Shown: positions 23,063 through 37,208, counted from the stretch's first letter. The stretch: 64,000 bases of DNA from Anticarsia gemmatalis (GCF_050436995.1 NC_134763.1:10349001-10413000); one strand, 5' to 3'. Made by a program: numbers and translations. The notes: generated from the sequence alone by a model not told the origin.

Positions 23063-24554
23063 CGTAGTGCGGTGAGATGACAAACGTAGTCAAACAATCA
23101 TCAACAATGTAATTCTATGAATTCTTGAGCGTCTAAGTCAGAATTAGCCGCCAACAATCACACTAAACATGCCATCATTTGTTTCAATGTTACTCAACAA
23201 CGTGTCATAGTAATCAACCAGCCCACTTGTTAATTATGACTAATCTATTACACTGCAAAATATAATCTACAGCTATTTGGTTTAGCTTTTATTAATGTAG
23301 CATGCTATTTATAAAATTGGTATCAATACTGTGATCAGTATTTTCATATTAGAAGCATAATTATTTAGACTCTGGCTTGGCTGACTACGATTGGATATAT
23401 CGATTACAATCTTTCCGGGATTGATCTTTAAAAAAGTAGCTTAATAGTTGTTTGATCCCGGGTGTTTAACTCCATAGAAAAATCATAACAGTATTTTTAG
23501 CCTCTAAAGCGTGACAAACTGATTGATATACAGACATTATAATATCAGTATGGATAAAAGTAATTTTCAAATTGCAACCTTTTCTAATCATACGGTAGGT
23601 AAGGTATTCTAAAACAGTTATCATACGAAAATAATCGAAAACCGCCTGCCCACAGTCCAACGATGTTTCGAAAAAAGGTCGAACACAAAAGACAATTCCT
23701 TTCCATTCACGAACGTCGTTCGAATCACGACTAACTAGTTGTCAAAGGCGTCGCACGGTGAATGGGCCGCTTTATCTAGTGTTTTGCCTATTTCTGGACG
23801 TTTCTATTCATTTTGCATAGGCTTATTGGAGACTGGTGTGTTTTTGGTACTGATAGCTTTTGGTAAGTCTTAGTTAATTGGGTTGATATTTTAAGGGGCA
23901 AAAGTATATTGTGTAATGTTTGTACGCAGGAAAAAAAATATGCATGTAATTGTTCCAGTTAACAATTTCTTGAGATTCGTAAATATAAATGACATAATAA
24001 AGTACAGTGTTTACTTTTAAGAATTCGAGCTGCATAGAAATTTCAGTGGACATAATAATATGACTTGAGCTATAAAAATTAAATCTAAACGACTATATAC
24101 TATATTTTGGGTACATTTTAAAATTCAAACCCTACTTTTTAATAGTATCGACTATTTGAGTACGTCTAATATCTTACTGTTCAAGGAACAACTCATCTAA
24201 TTCATAATTTGTACTATCAAGCAATAAAAGTATCAGATTTCCATGGTGTTAGTTCTGTGTGTTACGTTACAGTGGTCTACAGCCCTTGACTTAGCTTTCA
24301 CAGACAGATAAGCAATAAAACTGAGGTCTAAGTAATCAAAATTCTTATCTAAGTCGCAGAGGTTGACTGTCACATTAAAATTACTATTAAACCTAACCTT
24401 AAACGTTTAAGTGTAGTTATAAACTTTATAATTATCAATTCTAGGTACTGTTAAATTTATTTATGTGTTTAATTGTTATTTTAGATAAATGGTTCTTGAT
24501 AATAAGATAGAGTTAGGGTTAGTTCGATTTTTTTTTGCTGTCGTAGGTAGAAAG
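23063..24554. other. Gene-free stretch
   Basis: No gene is supported. A segment around 23700-23770 (GAACGTCGTTCGAATCACGA, AAAGGCGTCGCACGGTGAAT) is CpG-rich and may be a diverged repeat. The 64-codon frame on the minus strand at 23466-23660 has no recognisable feature. Confidence 0.45.
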
Positions 24555-24986
24555 CGCAAGTGACATTATTGATAGTGTATCCGACTGCTTATCATAAATC
24601 TCGGGGTTTATTCTCGGGTTGGTTTTAATCTTTTAATTGTATTTTAACCTATTGTAATAATTCTAGGCATGCAAGGTCCCATTACGATATTTTCCGTCAC
24701 CGTTTTAGCAAGCGATAATTATTTCTAATACTCATTTAACTTCGAAAAGTTATTGGTGTATTGTCTCGGATTCGACACGTCGACCATTTGCGCGGTGCCA
24801 TCTTGTACTACTCGGCTAGCACGGATTTTCTAACATTTATTAAATTATTTCTCAACAGTAGCCTGGACTTCGTTATCATGACTGTATTATATGAGAATAA
24901 CATTGTTAATGGCGAAACTTGGGTGTATATTATACACCTCTGCCTGTATCGAGTATAACAGGAATATTATGTATGTTTGTATGTTA
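24555..24986 (+). mobile_element. tRNA-derived SINE, two degenerate partial copies
   Basis: A first tRNA-like head lies at about 24555-24645 (GTATCCGACTGCTTATCATA, then CTCGGGGTTTATTCTCGGGT). A second, longer partial copy lies at about 24755-24986 with GTCTCGGATTCGACACGTCG, TTTCTCAACAGTAGCCTGGA, ATGGCGAAACTTGGGTGTAT, TATACACCTCTGCC and a (GTAT)n tail. The two may be fragments of one element separated by unrelated sequence. Confidence 0.6.
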
Positions 24987-25205
24987 TACTATACTAGTAA
25001 AATTATATGGATATTTCCCAAACGTACGTTTATTCCGTGAAAGTTATCAAATCTACCGGGAAGCTAAATACATTGCATAACCTATATTGCATTTAAGCCT
25101 TGATTTATTAGTCGGTGTGTGCGGTCTGTACCGGGATGATATAAATTAAAATTATCTCCTATATGTCACTGGCAACATCTGTTTGTTGTTGAGGTTGCTG
25201 TGTGG

Positions 25206-25545
25206 TGTGAACATTTCTGCTGCATTTGATATTTGTTATTAAATTGTGTAGTTTTAGCACTACACTTTTAGTAGTGGTCTGCCTAGAGTCCAAGTTGTTC
25301 AAGCCGGAGGCCTTTGACATGGCTTAACGACTTATCTTAATTGTCAATAACCGGGACCGGCTTTTAACGTGCCCTCCGAAGCACGGAGACGCCCAGCTGT
25401 TCTACTACTATGCGGTCACTCATCTATGGAATGATCGCGCCAACGTTTGCTTAATCCACAAATCGTTTACCGACCGATGAGCGCAACTGTTGTGAACATT
25501 TCTGCTGCATTTGATATTTGTTATTTAATTGTGTAGTTTTTAGCA
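25206..25545. repeat. 54/55-bp direct repeat bracketing a SINE
   Basis: The left copy is 25206-25259 and the right copy 25491-25545. Both start TGTGAACATTTCTGCTGCAT and end TTTTAGCA. They differ by one substitution and one inserted T. The 231 bases between them are the 5S-derived SINE plus its 3' tail region. Confidence 0.9.
25260..25490 (-). mobile_element. 5S-rRNA-derived SINE (HaSE3-like), copy 2
   Basis: Read on the minus strand the element starts ACAGTTGCGCTCATCGGTCG and continues with GATTAAGCAAACG, CATAGATGAGTGACCGCATA, CTCCGTGCTTCGGAGGGCAC, GCCGGTCCCGG and GCTTGAACAACTTGGACTCT. Order and spacing match copy 1 at 6.6 kb. The 5' end coincides exactly with the edge of the flanking direct repeat, as expected for a retroposed insertion. 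Confidence 0.75.
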
Positions 25546-27000
25546 GTAGTTGGAATTGAGTATGGAAACAATCAGTTCATTTAATATATGGCTAGGTTTA
25601 AGACCGATTGGCGATGTGTATTAGCCAAAGATGAATAAAATTGTTCAGACAAGTTTTACCGTTCATCTCGGACCAATTCGTCTATTCAAAGAAGAGCAAC
25701 ATGAAAACAATATTTGATACAAAAGTTACATAAAATACACATGATAGGATCAATTCTTGCAAAACTATGAAATTTTCTTAAGCATAATCTGTAATAATAA
25801 TATGTTTGAATTGTTATTTAACTATAAACAGAAATATAGATGAAATATATCTATGATGTACCTATGTTCGGTATACTATATTGTAACTCTCTTTCATTCA
25901 TATAGCATTTATCTAACAACTAGCAACATAAACACAAAAGGTATCTCTTTTAATTAAAAGAACATTAATCATCTTCAATGATTTCAATCAGTATTCTTGT
26001 CAACACTAAACAGCGTTTCAGCCTAGTTGTAATCACGCCGGAATCAATCTTTGATAATAAACAAAAGTTTCATAGAAAAAGATATTTACATTCCACATTC
26101 CTTAATTTACGGTACATATCGGAATCACAGGAAGTACCTTTGATTTCAAATGGTCTTTGTTCTAGAGGTCAATGAACTACTAATTATAGGAGTAAATGTA
26201 TCTTGCGGGACTAATTAGGGTTTCATTTGGTGGTGTCTTGATTAGGACATTTTTGTGTTTCAATAGTGTGGTAGTAGGATTTTTTGAATGTGTTTTTTTT
26301 TATGTAGATTACACATAGTAATATTGCAACAATATTGCCATGGGCTATTTATACTCTTTGCCAAAGATTGTAGGTGTCTCAATAATACTATGCTTTACCG
26401 AAGATATAATGCTTAACTTCGTATAAATATATTTCGCTTTTGGTAGGTTATGTTTGTTTCTTTTCAGATATAAATATAGGCAGACGATCACAATTTGTCA
26501 GTCATAACCTTTCAAAGGTTTTGTTTTTCTATTTAATAATAGTCTTCTTCTGCCTAATTCGTATTATAGCATCAAATGTTCTGTTTTTCATGTAAACAAG
26601 CACTTAATTTGAAGCTTATGAAGTCAATAGTGGTTACACAAACAAATTATGCAATCAATTACAACATCGTTGATCTGAAAAAAGAAAATTAATTTCTATA
26701 AAAATACCCACAAGCAAAAATCTATTTCGTAACACACAGACACTGAATATTTTGGAAAACAACGGTTTTATAACAACTTTTACTAAGAATTAGAAAAGTA
26801 GGTGATAGAGGAAAAAAATAAGTTAATTTGTTTTTGTTATTTTCCTTAAGGTTGTGTTGTAAGAAACGATAATGAAGTAATGAACTGTTAAACTGAACGT
26901 TTTGTGATACAGGTATACGTATTAAAAAGGCACCTTAAATTGAGTTAAGTGTAGAGGAGTATTTGACTATATTTTAAATATTATATTAGTAAAGGATCGT
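25546..27000. other. AT-rich gene-free stretch
   Basis: Nothing in this stretch rises above background. The only open frames are short and lack any motif or splice support. Confidence 0.5.
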
Positions 27001-27011
27001 ACTAACTGGCG

Positions 27012-27065
27012 TTCTTTGGTGTCTGCCGAACAATATTAGGCCGTGATATTATGTATGCATGTACC
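27012..27065 (+). mobile_element. 5'-truncated SINE tail
   Basis: The words GGCGTTCTTTGGTGTCTGCC and GGCCGTGATATTATGTATGC match the 3' tail of the moth tRNA-derived SINE. The same GGCGTTCTTTGG start is seen in the truncated copy at 41.85 kb, so both belong to one subfamily or were truncated at the same place. Confidence 0.5.
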
Positions 27066-30000
27066 TACTATATAATTAGTAAATAGTAATACTAGGTGCT
27101 AATTAATTTCTTAACGTGAATAACGAGTACGGGATTATTTCTTTTATATTACGAATCTGTCATTAAACATTGCATTGGTGATAATAAATTTTAATTATAG
27201 TACTTTCTAGTAATAATAATTTAACAATAATATGACAGGTATGCTTTGGTGAAGTTAAGACAACGCACGCATTTCGAACATGAATGGAAACCAAAGTTCA
27301 CGTGAAAAATACACCTTACAATTTTCAGAAACAACAGTTTTCTAAAGTCAATAATGTCGATCAACTTGTCACTATCTGGATAGTTTCGTCTGTTAATTTA
27401 TGACTACATCCTGTTTACACGGAGAAAATAGGTACTGATACAGAAAATACAAAGGTTTTCCTCATAACATTAGTAATACTACAAACGCGATTTAAATAAA
27501 ATATGTATTCAAAGAAACAAAAGTACTAATAGACCAAGAAGTAATAAACATTTAGAAAGCGATTGCAGTACCTTGGATAATCAGCAAATAGCGTAGATTA
27601 GAAATAGAGAAAGAGAAATTGTTAAAAAATTGTTCAAACATATTGCTGAAACATGAATTAGAAAAAAAAGTAAAGTAATTAAAAACTGTAAAATAATGAA
27701 TGAATAAAAATAATGAACAACATGTATTACTTAGATATTATAAGAATATGAACAGAATAGTGATAAAATACAGATTAAAAATGCGAAAAAAAAACATAAA
27801 ACAGACGTCATGCAAATTCGATATTTCTCAACGTAATATTTAAAAGAGTAAAACAGATAAGTGTTTAAAATTAATATAACTATATTCTTAGGTTATTTAT
27901 GGGCAGTAGCCTTAGAGTAGCCATAAATTGATTTATTAAAATATTGTTCAACAACTTACGAAAATAAGTTTGGTACTTAATGAGTTTTATAGAGGCATGT
28001 AATGATGTTCCCGACTATTATTAAAAGCAAAACCAAAGCAAACCCCTAAACCTTAAAAACACAAAATTTGTGGGCCAAAAACACCAGTTTATATAATTTG
28101 AAGTGGATTCTCACCGCGATTATTACTCCCACGATAAACCTTTGTAAACCTACGCGTTCAGTCAAAGGTGATTATAATATGAAAGCGCCGTGGGTGTTGT
28201 TAAGTCCTTGCATCCCTTTATAAAAATAGCTGGCGCAAAATAGTTTTTAGAAAAAACGATGTTACGTCACTCAAAATAACGCTTAATGCTGCAATAGTTA
28301 CCTTAGTGCGTAGATTTAGTATAATTTGCCCAAGATTTTCGAGAAATACTTAAACATGAGTTATGTTTCTAAGTGCAATGGTTTCTAGTGCATAGATATG
28401 AAACTTATGACGTTTAATTCGAGTTTCAAGAAAAAAAATTGAGAAAGCTGTTTTGATGAACACTTAGTCAAAGTGGAGAATAACGGTCTAAACTTCAGAC
28501 ATAAAGATACGAGGACCCTACCCAAGACTAAAGAAAAAGAGTAATCAAAACGAATACAAAATATCAACAGGCGACTCAAATCTAATTTGTTTATCATCAA
28601 AATGTCAAAACTAAACTACAACCCTCGACTAGTAACTTAACAATATAATATCACCACTAAATTTCCAGCAACGGCTGTGACAGCAAAAATATTAGAAAAG
28701 TATACGATTCAATATAAAAGCGCTCCGAAATAAACATTTTGCACGACGCCAAGGAAACTTCATAAAAACCACTAGTATTTAACAAAAACAATATGGCATT
28801 ATATCATTAGAAAACTTCGCAACAATACAATCAAATTTACACCTTATGCACCAAGAAATAGAGACCATATACCTTGAAGCAGGAAATGAATCATGATTAA
28901 AGAAAAACAAAGTTAAGTTTGCGGTTCGGTAATTTAATTTTGCGTGTGAAGTTAAGGGGAGTGCGGGTGTATGGACCGCAGAGTTAAGTTTGTTACGTCA
29001 AGAAAAAGCTTCAGTGATGGAAAATAAAGAGATTTTGCTGGAAATTACAAAAGAAAACCGCAAAAATCGAAACAATAGGTTGAAAACAAAAGGGCCGTGT
29101 GACGAATTGTGTACTGAAGTATGGCCGGCGAAATGGGAGCGGAATAAAAAATTAGACAGAGTGCTCCATCTAATTAGAGTAATTATGTTGGTAGTAAAAC
29201 TTCCCCATAGATTTGTTAATTATTTGCAAGCCATAAACAGTGTTAATGTTTATCTGTTGCCATGGTAACGCCCTTTAATAGCTCTTGAGATGTGCAAAAA
29301 TTCAACCACTTCGGGAGTGATGTGACTTCCTGTGTTGTGCCCCAGATTTCGAAGGTTTCGTACTATACGTATTATATTTTAATAATAAAGTAAGTTTTTG
29401 TATTTATTATCACTGATTAAAAGTTTGTATAGTTTGTTGACTTAGTCTCTGAAACTTCTTTCAATATACATATCTATAGAGTCGTTTTATGCTAGGATTG
29501 TATTCTTGTTTATACTTACAAAATTACCACACTAATTACTTATTTAATTGTAATCAAAATTACTTATTGACTCCGATATAAACACACTTATAAAGTTTAA
29601 AAAAATATTAACATTCACTTTTACATAAGTGAATCACTCTACTTAAAAAGCTTCATTACCTATCTATAGGCACACCATCTCTAAAAACTCTTAACCCTAG
29701 TACTCGTAGTCCAAGCTCTTTCCCAAAACCACACAGAAACCAATCCACCCCAACAAAACTTATCAGCCTACACAAAGCCCATTTATTTTCACCACCTACA
29801 TAATAAATACGGGGCCGTTTTCTTTGAATTAATTACATGTGTAAATGTAACTCGTGAGTATGATAATTAGTCGTTTGTTAGAATCACGTTACTCCCCCCC
29901 CTCCCTTCTCCTCGGCTCGTCCGATGTATGTAGTGTGATGTGTGCACATTTTCTTAAGCGGTTTGGATTATACGGGAAAGAATTTTGGAGGACTGGACTT

Positions 30001-30714
30001 TGAATGCTGGGCTGTTGTGGAATTTCTAGTTTCTGGACTCATTTTGAGTATATTGACCTGAGTCCCTATCGAAAAAAGTAATAAAAATGATCTAGCGTGT
30101 TTAGTAAAAACTATTTTTGCATGTAACTTTTAAAAGTCTGTTTTTCGATAGTGGATAACAATATTATCTTAAACAAATAACATTCTGACCTTTAATTTTC
30201 AATCGCGTTTAAGACCTGTTACATTATAATATACCAATATTATCTTGTTAAAGATGTAATTCAATCTTAGAGTTTATTAAGCTGCATTTCTTACAATCAA
30301 CAGACGGCATATGGATCCAATAGACACTTCACCAAAAACAACAGAAATCATCAAAAATTACACAAAAAAAGTTGAACATTACAACTATGAGTAATTTTTG
30401 TTCCGATTTAGTTCAGTTTTTCCCAATTCTCACTCGTGTGGGTACACAGTATGATAATCTGAAACACGGTCCTGAGATTAATGTGGTACCCACCTACGTT
30501 ACGCGGCGAGACAATTGTGCGCAGACTACAGAATTGATAAAGCTAAATAAACACTTCGTATATTTCATATTTTTCAGAATTCCTTTGGTGAATGGAAAAG
30601 CCCCTGATTATTTAGTGGAAGCCCATCTTATTTACAACGATTCTATGAACCTTAATGCTTGTATATTATTATGTAATTTACAATATGAGTTACTAAGGTC
30701 TGAAAAGGCGTAAA
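27066..30714. other. AT-rich gene-free stretch
   Basis: No repeat or gene is recognised. The segment 27480-27860 is strongly A-rich on the plus strand (many runs of A and AAT), giving a marked strand asymmetry. A C-rich run at 29893-29912 and a 92-codon open frame at 28990-29268 were examined. Neither shows coding or regulatory evidence strong enough to call. Confidence 0.5.
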
Positions 30715-30815
30715 GCGAACGTCCTCGCATACAAAACCGTTGCTGAAACCCGCACGGGGCCCGCCTCCGGAGGCCTGCGCGGTACCAGTACCGGTACCAG
30801 CTGCCAAATCCTTGC
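30715..30815. other. Short GC-rich island with small palindromes
   Basis: Within AT-rich DNA this 100-bp block carries GCACGGGGCCCGCCTCCGGA, the perfect palindrome CCTCCGGAGG and a GGTACCAGTACCGGTACCAG tract. Open frames of 113 codons (plus, ending at 30713) and 75 codons (minus, 30632-30859) touch it but have no recognisable domain. It may be a degenerate repeat edge or a CpG-rich regulatory segment. Confidence 0.4.
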
Positions 30816-33800
30816 ACTAGTAACACTAATAACTTGCTTATCGCAGTTTCGAGGCTCAAAAGTTAAAGAAAAATACTTTTGACATTATTGCTGCTAAATG
30901 TTAGATTTGTTAATGCTACAAAACCACATTAACTGGTACAAATGTCTCGTAAATGCTTTATGGCAAAAACACCAAGGTATATCTAAATTGTAGTGTACCC
31001 AATATTTGTGCTACTATACCACAAAAACAGAAAATAAAGAAGATAGCTCCCCTTATGTTTGAAGCTTCAACATACACAGAAAAGAACCATATTCGAGCTC
31101 ATTCGGCTTACACTTAACCATTTTATCTTTTTAATATGTTAAAATATTCGGTGGAATTGTTTCACTGGAATATTTTTTGTCGGAATACCCCCTAAACGTT
31201 ACAAAGATTTTACTTTTTAAATGCTGTTTGTGTGAATAAAAAAATAATTTATTTTGTTTTTATCTTGCTATTATTCCATTATGGAAAATGGGTTAAAGAG
31301 TGGCCATTAGATATTACTGCGAGTGATATTTAGTCGTTAATGGGGTGAACTTGGCAATTGTCTTTCGGATTATGATAAGTATGTAAAAGCTTTGAGTTAT
31401 AGTGAATGATAGCGAGCAAATAGACTAATCTAAATTGAGTTTTTAGATAGACCTTCCCTGTGATTTTTTTTTAGTTTTCTACTGGTCTTTAGTAAGAAGA
31501 ATTTAATGTCTAACTCGTAATTTTATTAAATGTTTCATATTCTGCAGTTTTGTAACTCTGGAAATCTAAAAATAATACAGGGACAATCACCAACTTAATG
31601 GAAAGGTATACTTAACGGAAACTTCCATACACTCGTTAATGGTCCAGGAAAATACAAAACAAGAGGCCTATAATAGTCTTTTTAAAACCGACAAGGTGAT
31701 TTTAGAAAACAGTCTAATTTAATTTTCAATTATTCAAATATTATGCCCAATATAGCCGTAGGAGTATGTAGATGTGTATGACATCCGCTCAGGTTTTGCC
31801 TGGGACACGTGAAATAGTGTTAATTTCTTTAACAATCATAAAGTAATCTAATTACTATTAATCAACAATTTATCTACCCCATATTCAACCCCAATCTCCT
31901 CAAAAAGATGACAAAAAATTCAATGCGGCGTATCCACAAAAACGTCTTACATATGACATCGTGAATACCCACTCTCTCGTAAAGTGGGGGACATCATTGT
32001 TTTATTATGAATCGTTTGCCATTAGGCGGATTGCGTGGATTTTGGCAACGGTATGTCCTGCTGACGTAGCGTTTATGGTCATCCTAATAAAGAGTAAGTG
32101 TTCGACCCCAGTTTAATGATTCTTCTGGTTTTATGTTAGGGATCTTGGATATCGTATTTGTGATGGAAATTAAAATTTAGAGGTTTCGTATTTAAAAGGT
32201 CAAAGTGGGCTAGAGAGACTTGAAAAGTGAAATTGTTTTTGAATACGGTAATTTATGCGTTTTTAACTTTTTTTTGCAAATATTATAGGTACTTGCTTAT
32301 AATGCTTTTAAAGCAGGTTTTAATTTCATATAAATACATGCCGGTAATAGTTTGTAGTAAAGTAAAATTTAATAAAACATGTATGAATTGTCAGCAATTG
32401 ATATATTTTATGTATAGCATAAAGTCGTAATCATTATATCTATTTGCCCTTTCATAGTTTTATTCAAATCCCGAGCGCCTGATAATTGAAAAGTAAAAAA
32501 TAAAACTGAGCAATAATTCGCGAAAAGATCCAAAGTCAAACTTAATTATACAATTTTAAGTCGTAAATTCAACGTAGTTTTTAATAAAATATAACTTTGG
32601 GGTTTTCTTAATAAGTTTTAAATGAAACATTTTAACACAACAGAAATGTTAGAATTATTTAGAGCAAAAAAACTTTTAAAAGATTTCTCTCGCAAAATAC
32701 TGCTTTATTATGTAAAACAGACGTCCCTGAATTTCAGGATAGCCTAGTTTAAGAGCCAGACATCCATTTATATTCAGTTTTAATGTTGTAACTGAAAAAA
32801 AAATTAGAAAGCCTTCTCGGTCGCTTAGCTTTTTCGACTCGCTAAATTATTAAAATATTTGTCTTCGTGTTTCGCTAAATTATTGTGTTGGAAAATATTA
32901 GCAATTTGTATTTTTTTTTTGAGTTACAGACTCATATATAAATATTATGGTAATTTTTGAGAGATTTATTTAGCTGTATATTTTTCGTGCTTATAACTGT
33001 ATTTTTTTAACTGTGTGCTTTCGTTACTGCATCAAATAGTAAAATTATAAAACCAGTAAAATTAAGAGTTCCTAGAACTGAACTAAACAAATAAAATAAT
33101 AGTATCTATTGAAATCAATAATTTTTAATGAATACTTTCTGAGAAATTAATTTGATCGGATTAATAAACTTTTCATTAAAAGCACCAAAATGTTTATAAT
33201 AATTAAATAGCTAAAGTGAATGATCAAGATCTATGAAAAATAACTTAGGACTTAATACACGTAGTATCAACACAGATTCATAGATAATTCCACATTTTAT
33301 CTGAAAAATCCGTTGTTATTCTCAAAGATGTGTTACAAAATAGCACATGTGAAATATCGTGTGCGAACGACACCGTTAAAGGAATTATTTATGGCGTACA
33401 TCCCATGGACGAGTTTACTATAACATGTGAAGATATTAACTGTTTAGTGGCTGATAAGTGGCGCAACTGTTGCTGGTATCAAATATATCGATGATAGGTA
33501 TATTGTAAATAGTTTTTTTTAACTTAATTGTTGAATGAGAATTTTGTACCTTTCCTGTAAAACTGTAAGGCTTGTTAAGACGTTTTAAGTTATTGACTGA
33601 GTAAAATGATAAAAATACTTTTTGTACATACCTAACTATATTATAATGTAGATTGATCTTATCGTTTATACTACTACAGAGAAAGAAAACCTCCATATTC
33701 ATTGTGCAAAATATTTTCGTAGACATTGTTATATAATATTAATCCTCACAAAGAAATATTTTATGATTAAATTTACTTTTCACAACGACGAATAGCATAC

Positions 33801-36125
33801 ATTTTTACATGATGCGCCTATCAAATCTCCTCTCAAACCCTAAACGACACGAAGATAAGCCTGTTTCAATAACAAAGACCACCAATCCTTTTAACTAACC
33901 AAAAAGGCCACGTCAATAAAACAGCAATCTGACATGCATATTTTACGACAACATGTCGCGGGCAACAGTGGCGCAACAAAAATGGCGACGTTACTACTGA
34001 AGTGCGTAATAAAACACTAACTGTCATAAACGTCGCTCGTAATCTTTATATCTGGCTGAGTAGGGGATTTTCTACTGTTTCTTTCTACCATTATAAAAAT
34101 AACGGACTTGTCTGTCTAAGGAGATGTTGGACCAATATTAAGTTTTAGAATTGAGATTTTGATTGTACGGTAGAAACGATGAAAAATGCAACAACTTTGG
34201 CTACTGTCTATGTAATAATATGGCTTAACATTTATTTATTGAGCGTATTGTACTCAATTTACGCTTATGACTGATAGTTAACAGTGTTAAAATGTGGTGG
34301 TTCTTTTGCATTTTGTCATCATGGAATTGCTTACTTATGAGAAAGGATCCGATGATGGCCTACGTATTACACTATAGGCTTTAGCTGTTAATGAGCAATG
34401 AATACTACGATGCGACGAAAACGATCAAATCAAAGTAACTACTTACGTACGAAACTGTCAAGGAAAAGAAATGACGGTACTTCATATTTTGACGAATATT
34501 TGCCACATACATCGAGTTACATTGCTTCGAGATGGATTCGTATATCAGGTAAAACAAGCTAGTGGGAACCACGGGTCTAAACTAGTTTACTATAAAAGAT
34601 TACTCATCTTAAAGATTTATTTACTTTTTATTTTGAAAACTAAATAATGCTTTATGTTTGAGAGTAATGTACCTATTTAATGGATTACATTAGTAATAGG
34701 ACTGTTTTATAGATATTCTTTTATTTGAAAAAATAAAATGTAGAGTTAAGTACGCCTAAAATTATTTAGAAAAATCATAGATTAAATATGGCAGTATTGT
34801 TTCAAGTTGTTATGAAATTGTAAAGACTGTTTCTTTTTTTGTATTTTCCAAAACTGTATTCTGTTGTTTTAATTTTACCTCATGTATTTTTTTACTCACA
34901 ATAAGTACTGTAGAGAAACATGTATACAATTTTAGTTTAAATGCCTGTATCAACACATTGCATTTATTGCTTATTTGGAGCATCATTTATTTTTTAAAGA
35001 AATCGTAGAGATGATCTCACACTTTTATGAAAAAGATAGTTTATTCCATTACTATTCCAACTGCTGGGCTATATCTTTCCAGAATGAGAGAAATGTTAAA
35101 CCACATTACTACAAAAATATTTTTTACCTTCCTTTGTAACCGACTGCGTAACCTAAAAGGAGGGTTATGCTATTATTATTACTCACATGTAAAAGAAACA
35201 CGAAAAGACGAATGACCTATGACTCAACACTAATTTCAAAACATGGAAAAACTAGCCAAAACCTATTAGTACCACAAATACTTGTAATAAATAAGTTGAT
35301 GTTACAATATGTCTCGAAAGAACAATCGTCAGTACTCAGTTACAATCAACTTAGCTGATATTTACATTACAATAGACCGTTTTTGTTGAGGCTTGGTTAC
35401 ACAGGTTTAAAGACTTGATCATGAAGATGTTAGGTTGGAAGATAAATAAAGATTATGATGTACACAATGTTTATAAAAATTTAGACATACACAGATCAAA
35501 TTGACAATGTTTTTACAAAACTGTCTTCGAATACAACTGCACAGTGATGCGTTTTACGGAACCCGCGATCATGTATGATAGGATATAGATGCAAAAGAAG
35601 TACATAAGGATCGTAGCAAGTAGAATTCTTTAATCTCTGTCTATTTTCCTGGGAAAAAGGCGTGATTCTATGTAAGTATGCATGTTAATAATGTACGAAT
35701 ATATTTATGTAGCTTGAACTAAAATTTCGAGCAACTAAAAATGTGTTGTCGTTTTGTTTATTTTTTGACAGATATTTTTTGTGCCTCAAAGCCTTGTTTT
35801 GACCATCTTTTATCCACTACGTCAACCGTTGAGATAAGAGCAAATTACTTACGATACGTATCAAAAATAATGATGATGGCTTTTCGTTTGTTGCTTTGAC
35901 GTCAAGTGTCAGTGAAAGTTTAAAAAACGTCGCATTTTAGAAGAAAAAAGATGAAGTATTTCTAAGCTTAGAATGTGTTTTGGAACATACAACATTTTTA
36001 TATGCATATTTTGTGCCAACAACTTTGTGAATATTGTTACTGATTATTTGTCGATTCAGTTATTAGATCAATCAAAATTAAGTACACACGGTCTACATAC
36101 AATAATTTATTATTGATTTCCTTTC
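30816..36125. other. Long AT-rich gene-free stretch
   Basis: More than 5 kb without a recognised repeat or gene. A small patch at 33955-34035 contains ATGGCGACG in a good start context (CAAAAATGG at 33979) but the frame stops after 12 codons, so it is not called. The other open frames of 60-96 codons are AT-rich chance frames. Confidence 0.5.
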
Positions 36126-36270
36126 TTTTTAACCCCCAATGCAAAAAGAGGGGTGCTATAAGTTTGACGTGTCTGTCTGTCTCTGTGTGTGTATATCTGT
36201 CTGTATGTGGCATCACAACTCCCAAACGGATGTAAAAGCGGACGGATATAAAATCGTTTTTTTTTTTAAT
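36126..36270 (+). repeat. Lepidopteran AACCCCC-GGGGTG repeat fragment
   Basis: The block starts TTTTAACCCCCAATGCAAAA and AGAGGGGTGCTATAAGTTTG. It has a (GTCT)n and (GT)n tract and the words GGCATCACAACTCCCAAACG and GATGTAAAAGCGGACGG, and ends in a T run. It matches a common noncoding moth repeat in which such a head is followed by a GTCTGTC tract. The open frames over it on both strands are artefacts. Confidence 0.6.
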
Positions 36271-37208
36271 TTTAAATTTATAGTTACTTATCTGATATTT
36301 TGTCATGACAAAAAACATCTCCACTCGGGAACAGTCACTTGCATAAAAATTAGTCACAAATTGTATCGAAAACCAAAATATTTCCATGCGAACAGTTTGG
36401 GAACAGTCACTTAAACTAACATTCCGCATCAAAACCTAAATCAATCCGAAAAAATAAAATTCTCAAACTTACACCGTATTATTTCGACATCACTCAAAGC
36501 AGCACATACCTTCGCAATCCTCTATTTTCGTCACAAACAGCAGAAATTGATACAACATATTGCAAACACTCAACATCGATCAAGCGATTTCAACTACACA
36601 GTAAGAAACAAGTGTGACAACAGCTTTATAGCTTTACTTACAGTTTGCATACATAACCTTTCAAAGGAAAATCAACCTTGTGTGATAGGCTTGAGGTTTG
36701 TTTTAGAAAGTGTGGTTATATTTAGCCAGAACTAGAGGTGTAAGTCAATGCGTCAGTACTGTTTGACATTTGACGCCCAAACAATGCTGAAAAAGATGTC
36801 GGCTTGCTTGAGATTATTTTCCTGAAATATTTTTTAAATTGTTGTATGAAACCTTATCCTGCCGTTTTGCATATTTCTCTTTGTATGTATATTTAGGCAG
36901 TTAGCAATTAATTAGACATTCCGATTAAATTTTCTAAGTTTAAGAGTTTTAAATTTTAGTAAAGCACGATGACCATATTTGATGACGCATCAGCGGAATC
37001 GGAAATAATTATTTTTTCTATGGTAAGTTTAAGTTAAGATACAGAGGTACGCATTAATGCCTATGAATTTTATATAAGCATATTGGTAATATTACATACA
37101 AAGAACAAAGATAAAATATTTGTAATTGAAATATTCATTCTTTCTTTTGTGGTCATTGCAGTTAAAACCTAAAAGTCTTTCACGTGGAAAACATTCGTAT
37201 AAATACTA

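Noticed and set aside
30372..30713. 113-codon open frame on the plus strand
   Set aside because: No recognisable domain, no splice or promoter support, and AT-rich codon use like the surrounding DNA.
33979..34017. Short start codon in excellent context (CAAAAATGG)
   Set aside because: The frame stops after 12 codons and no convincing donor follows within it.
36037..36432. 131-codon open frame on the minus strand
   Set aside because: It runs across the AACCCCC-type repeat and its GTCTGTC tract. The peptide is low complexity and not gene-like.
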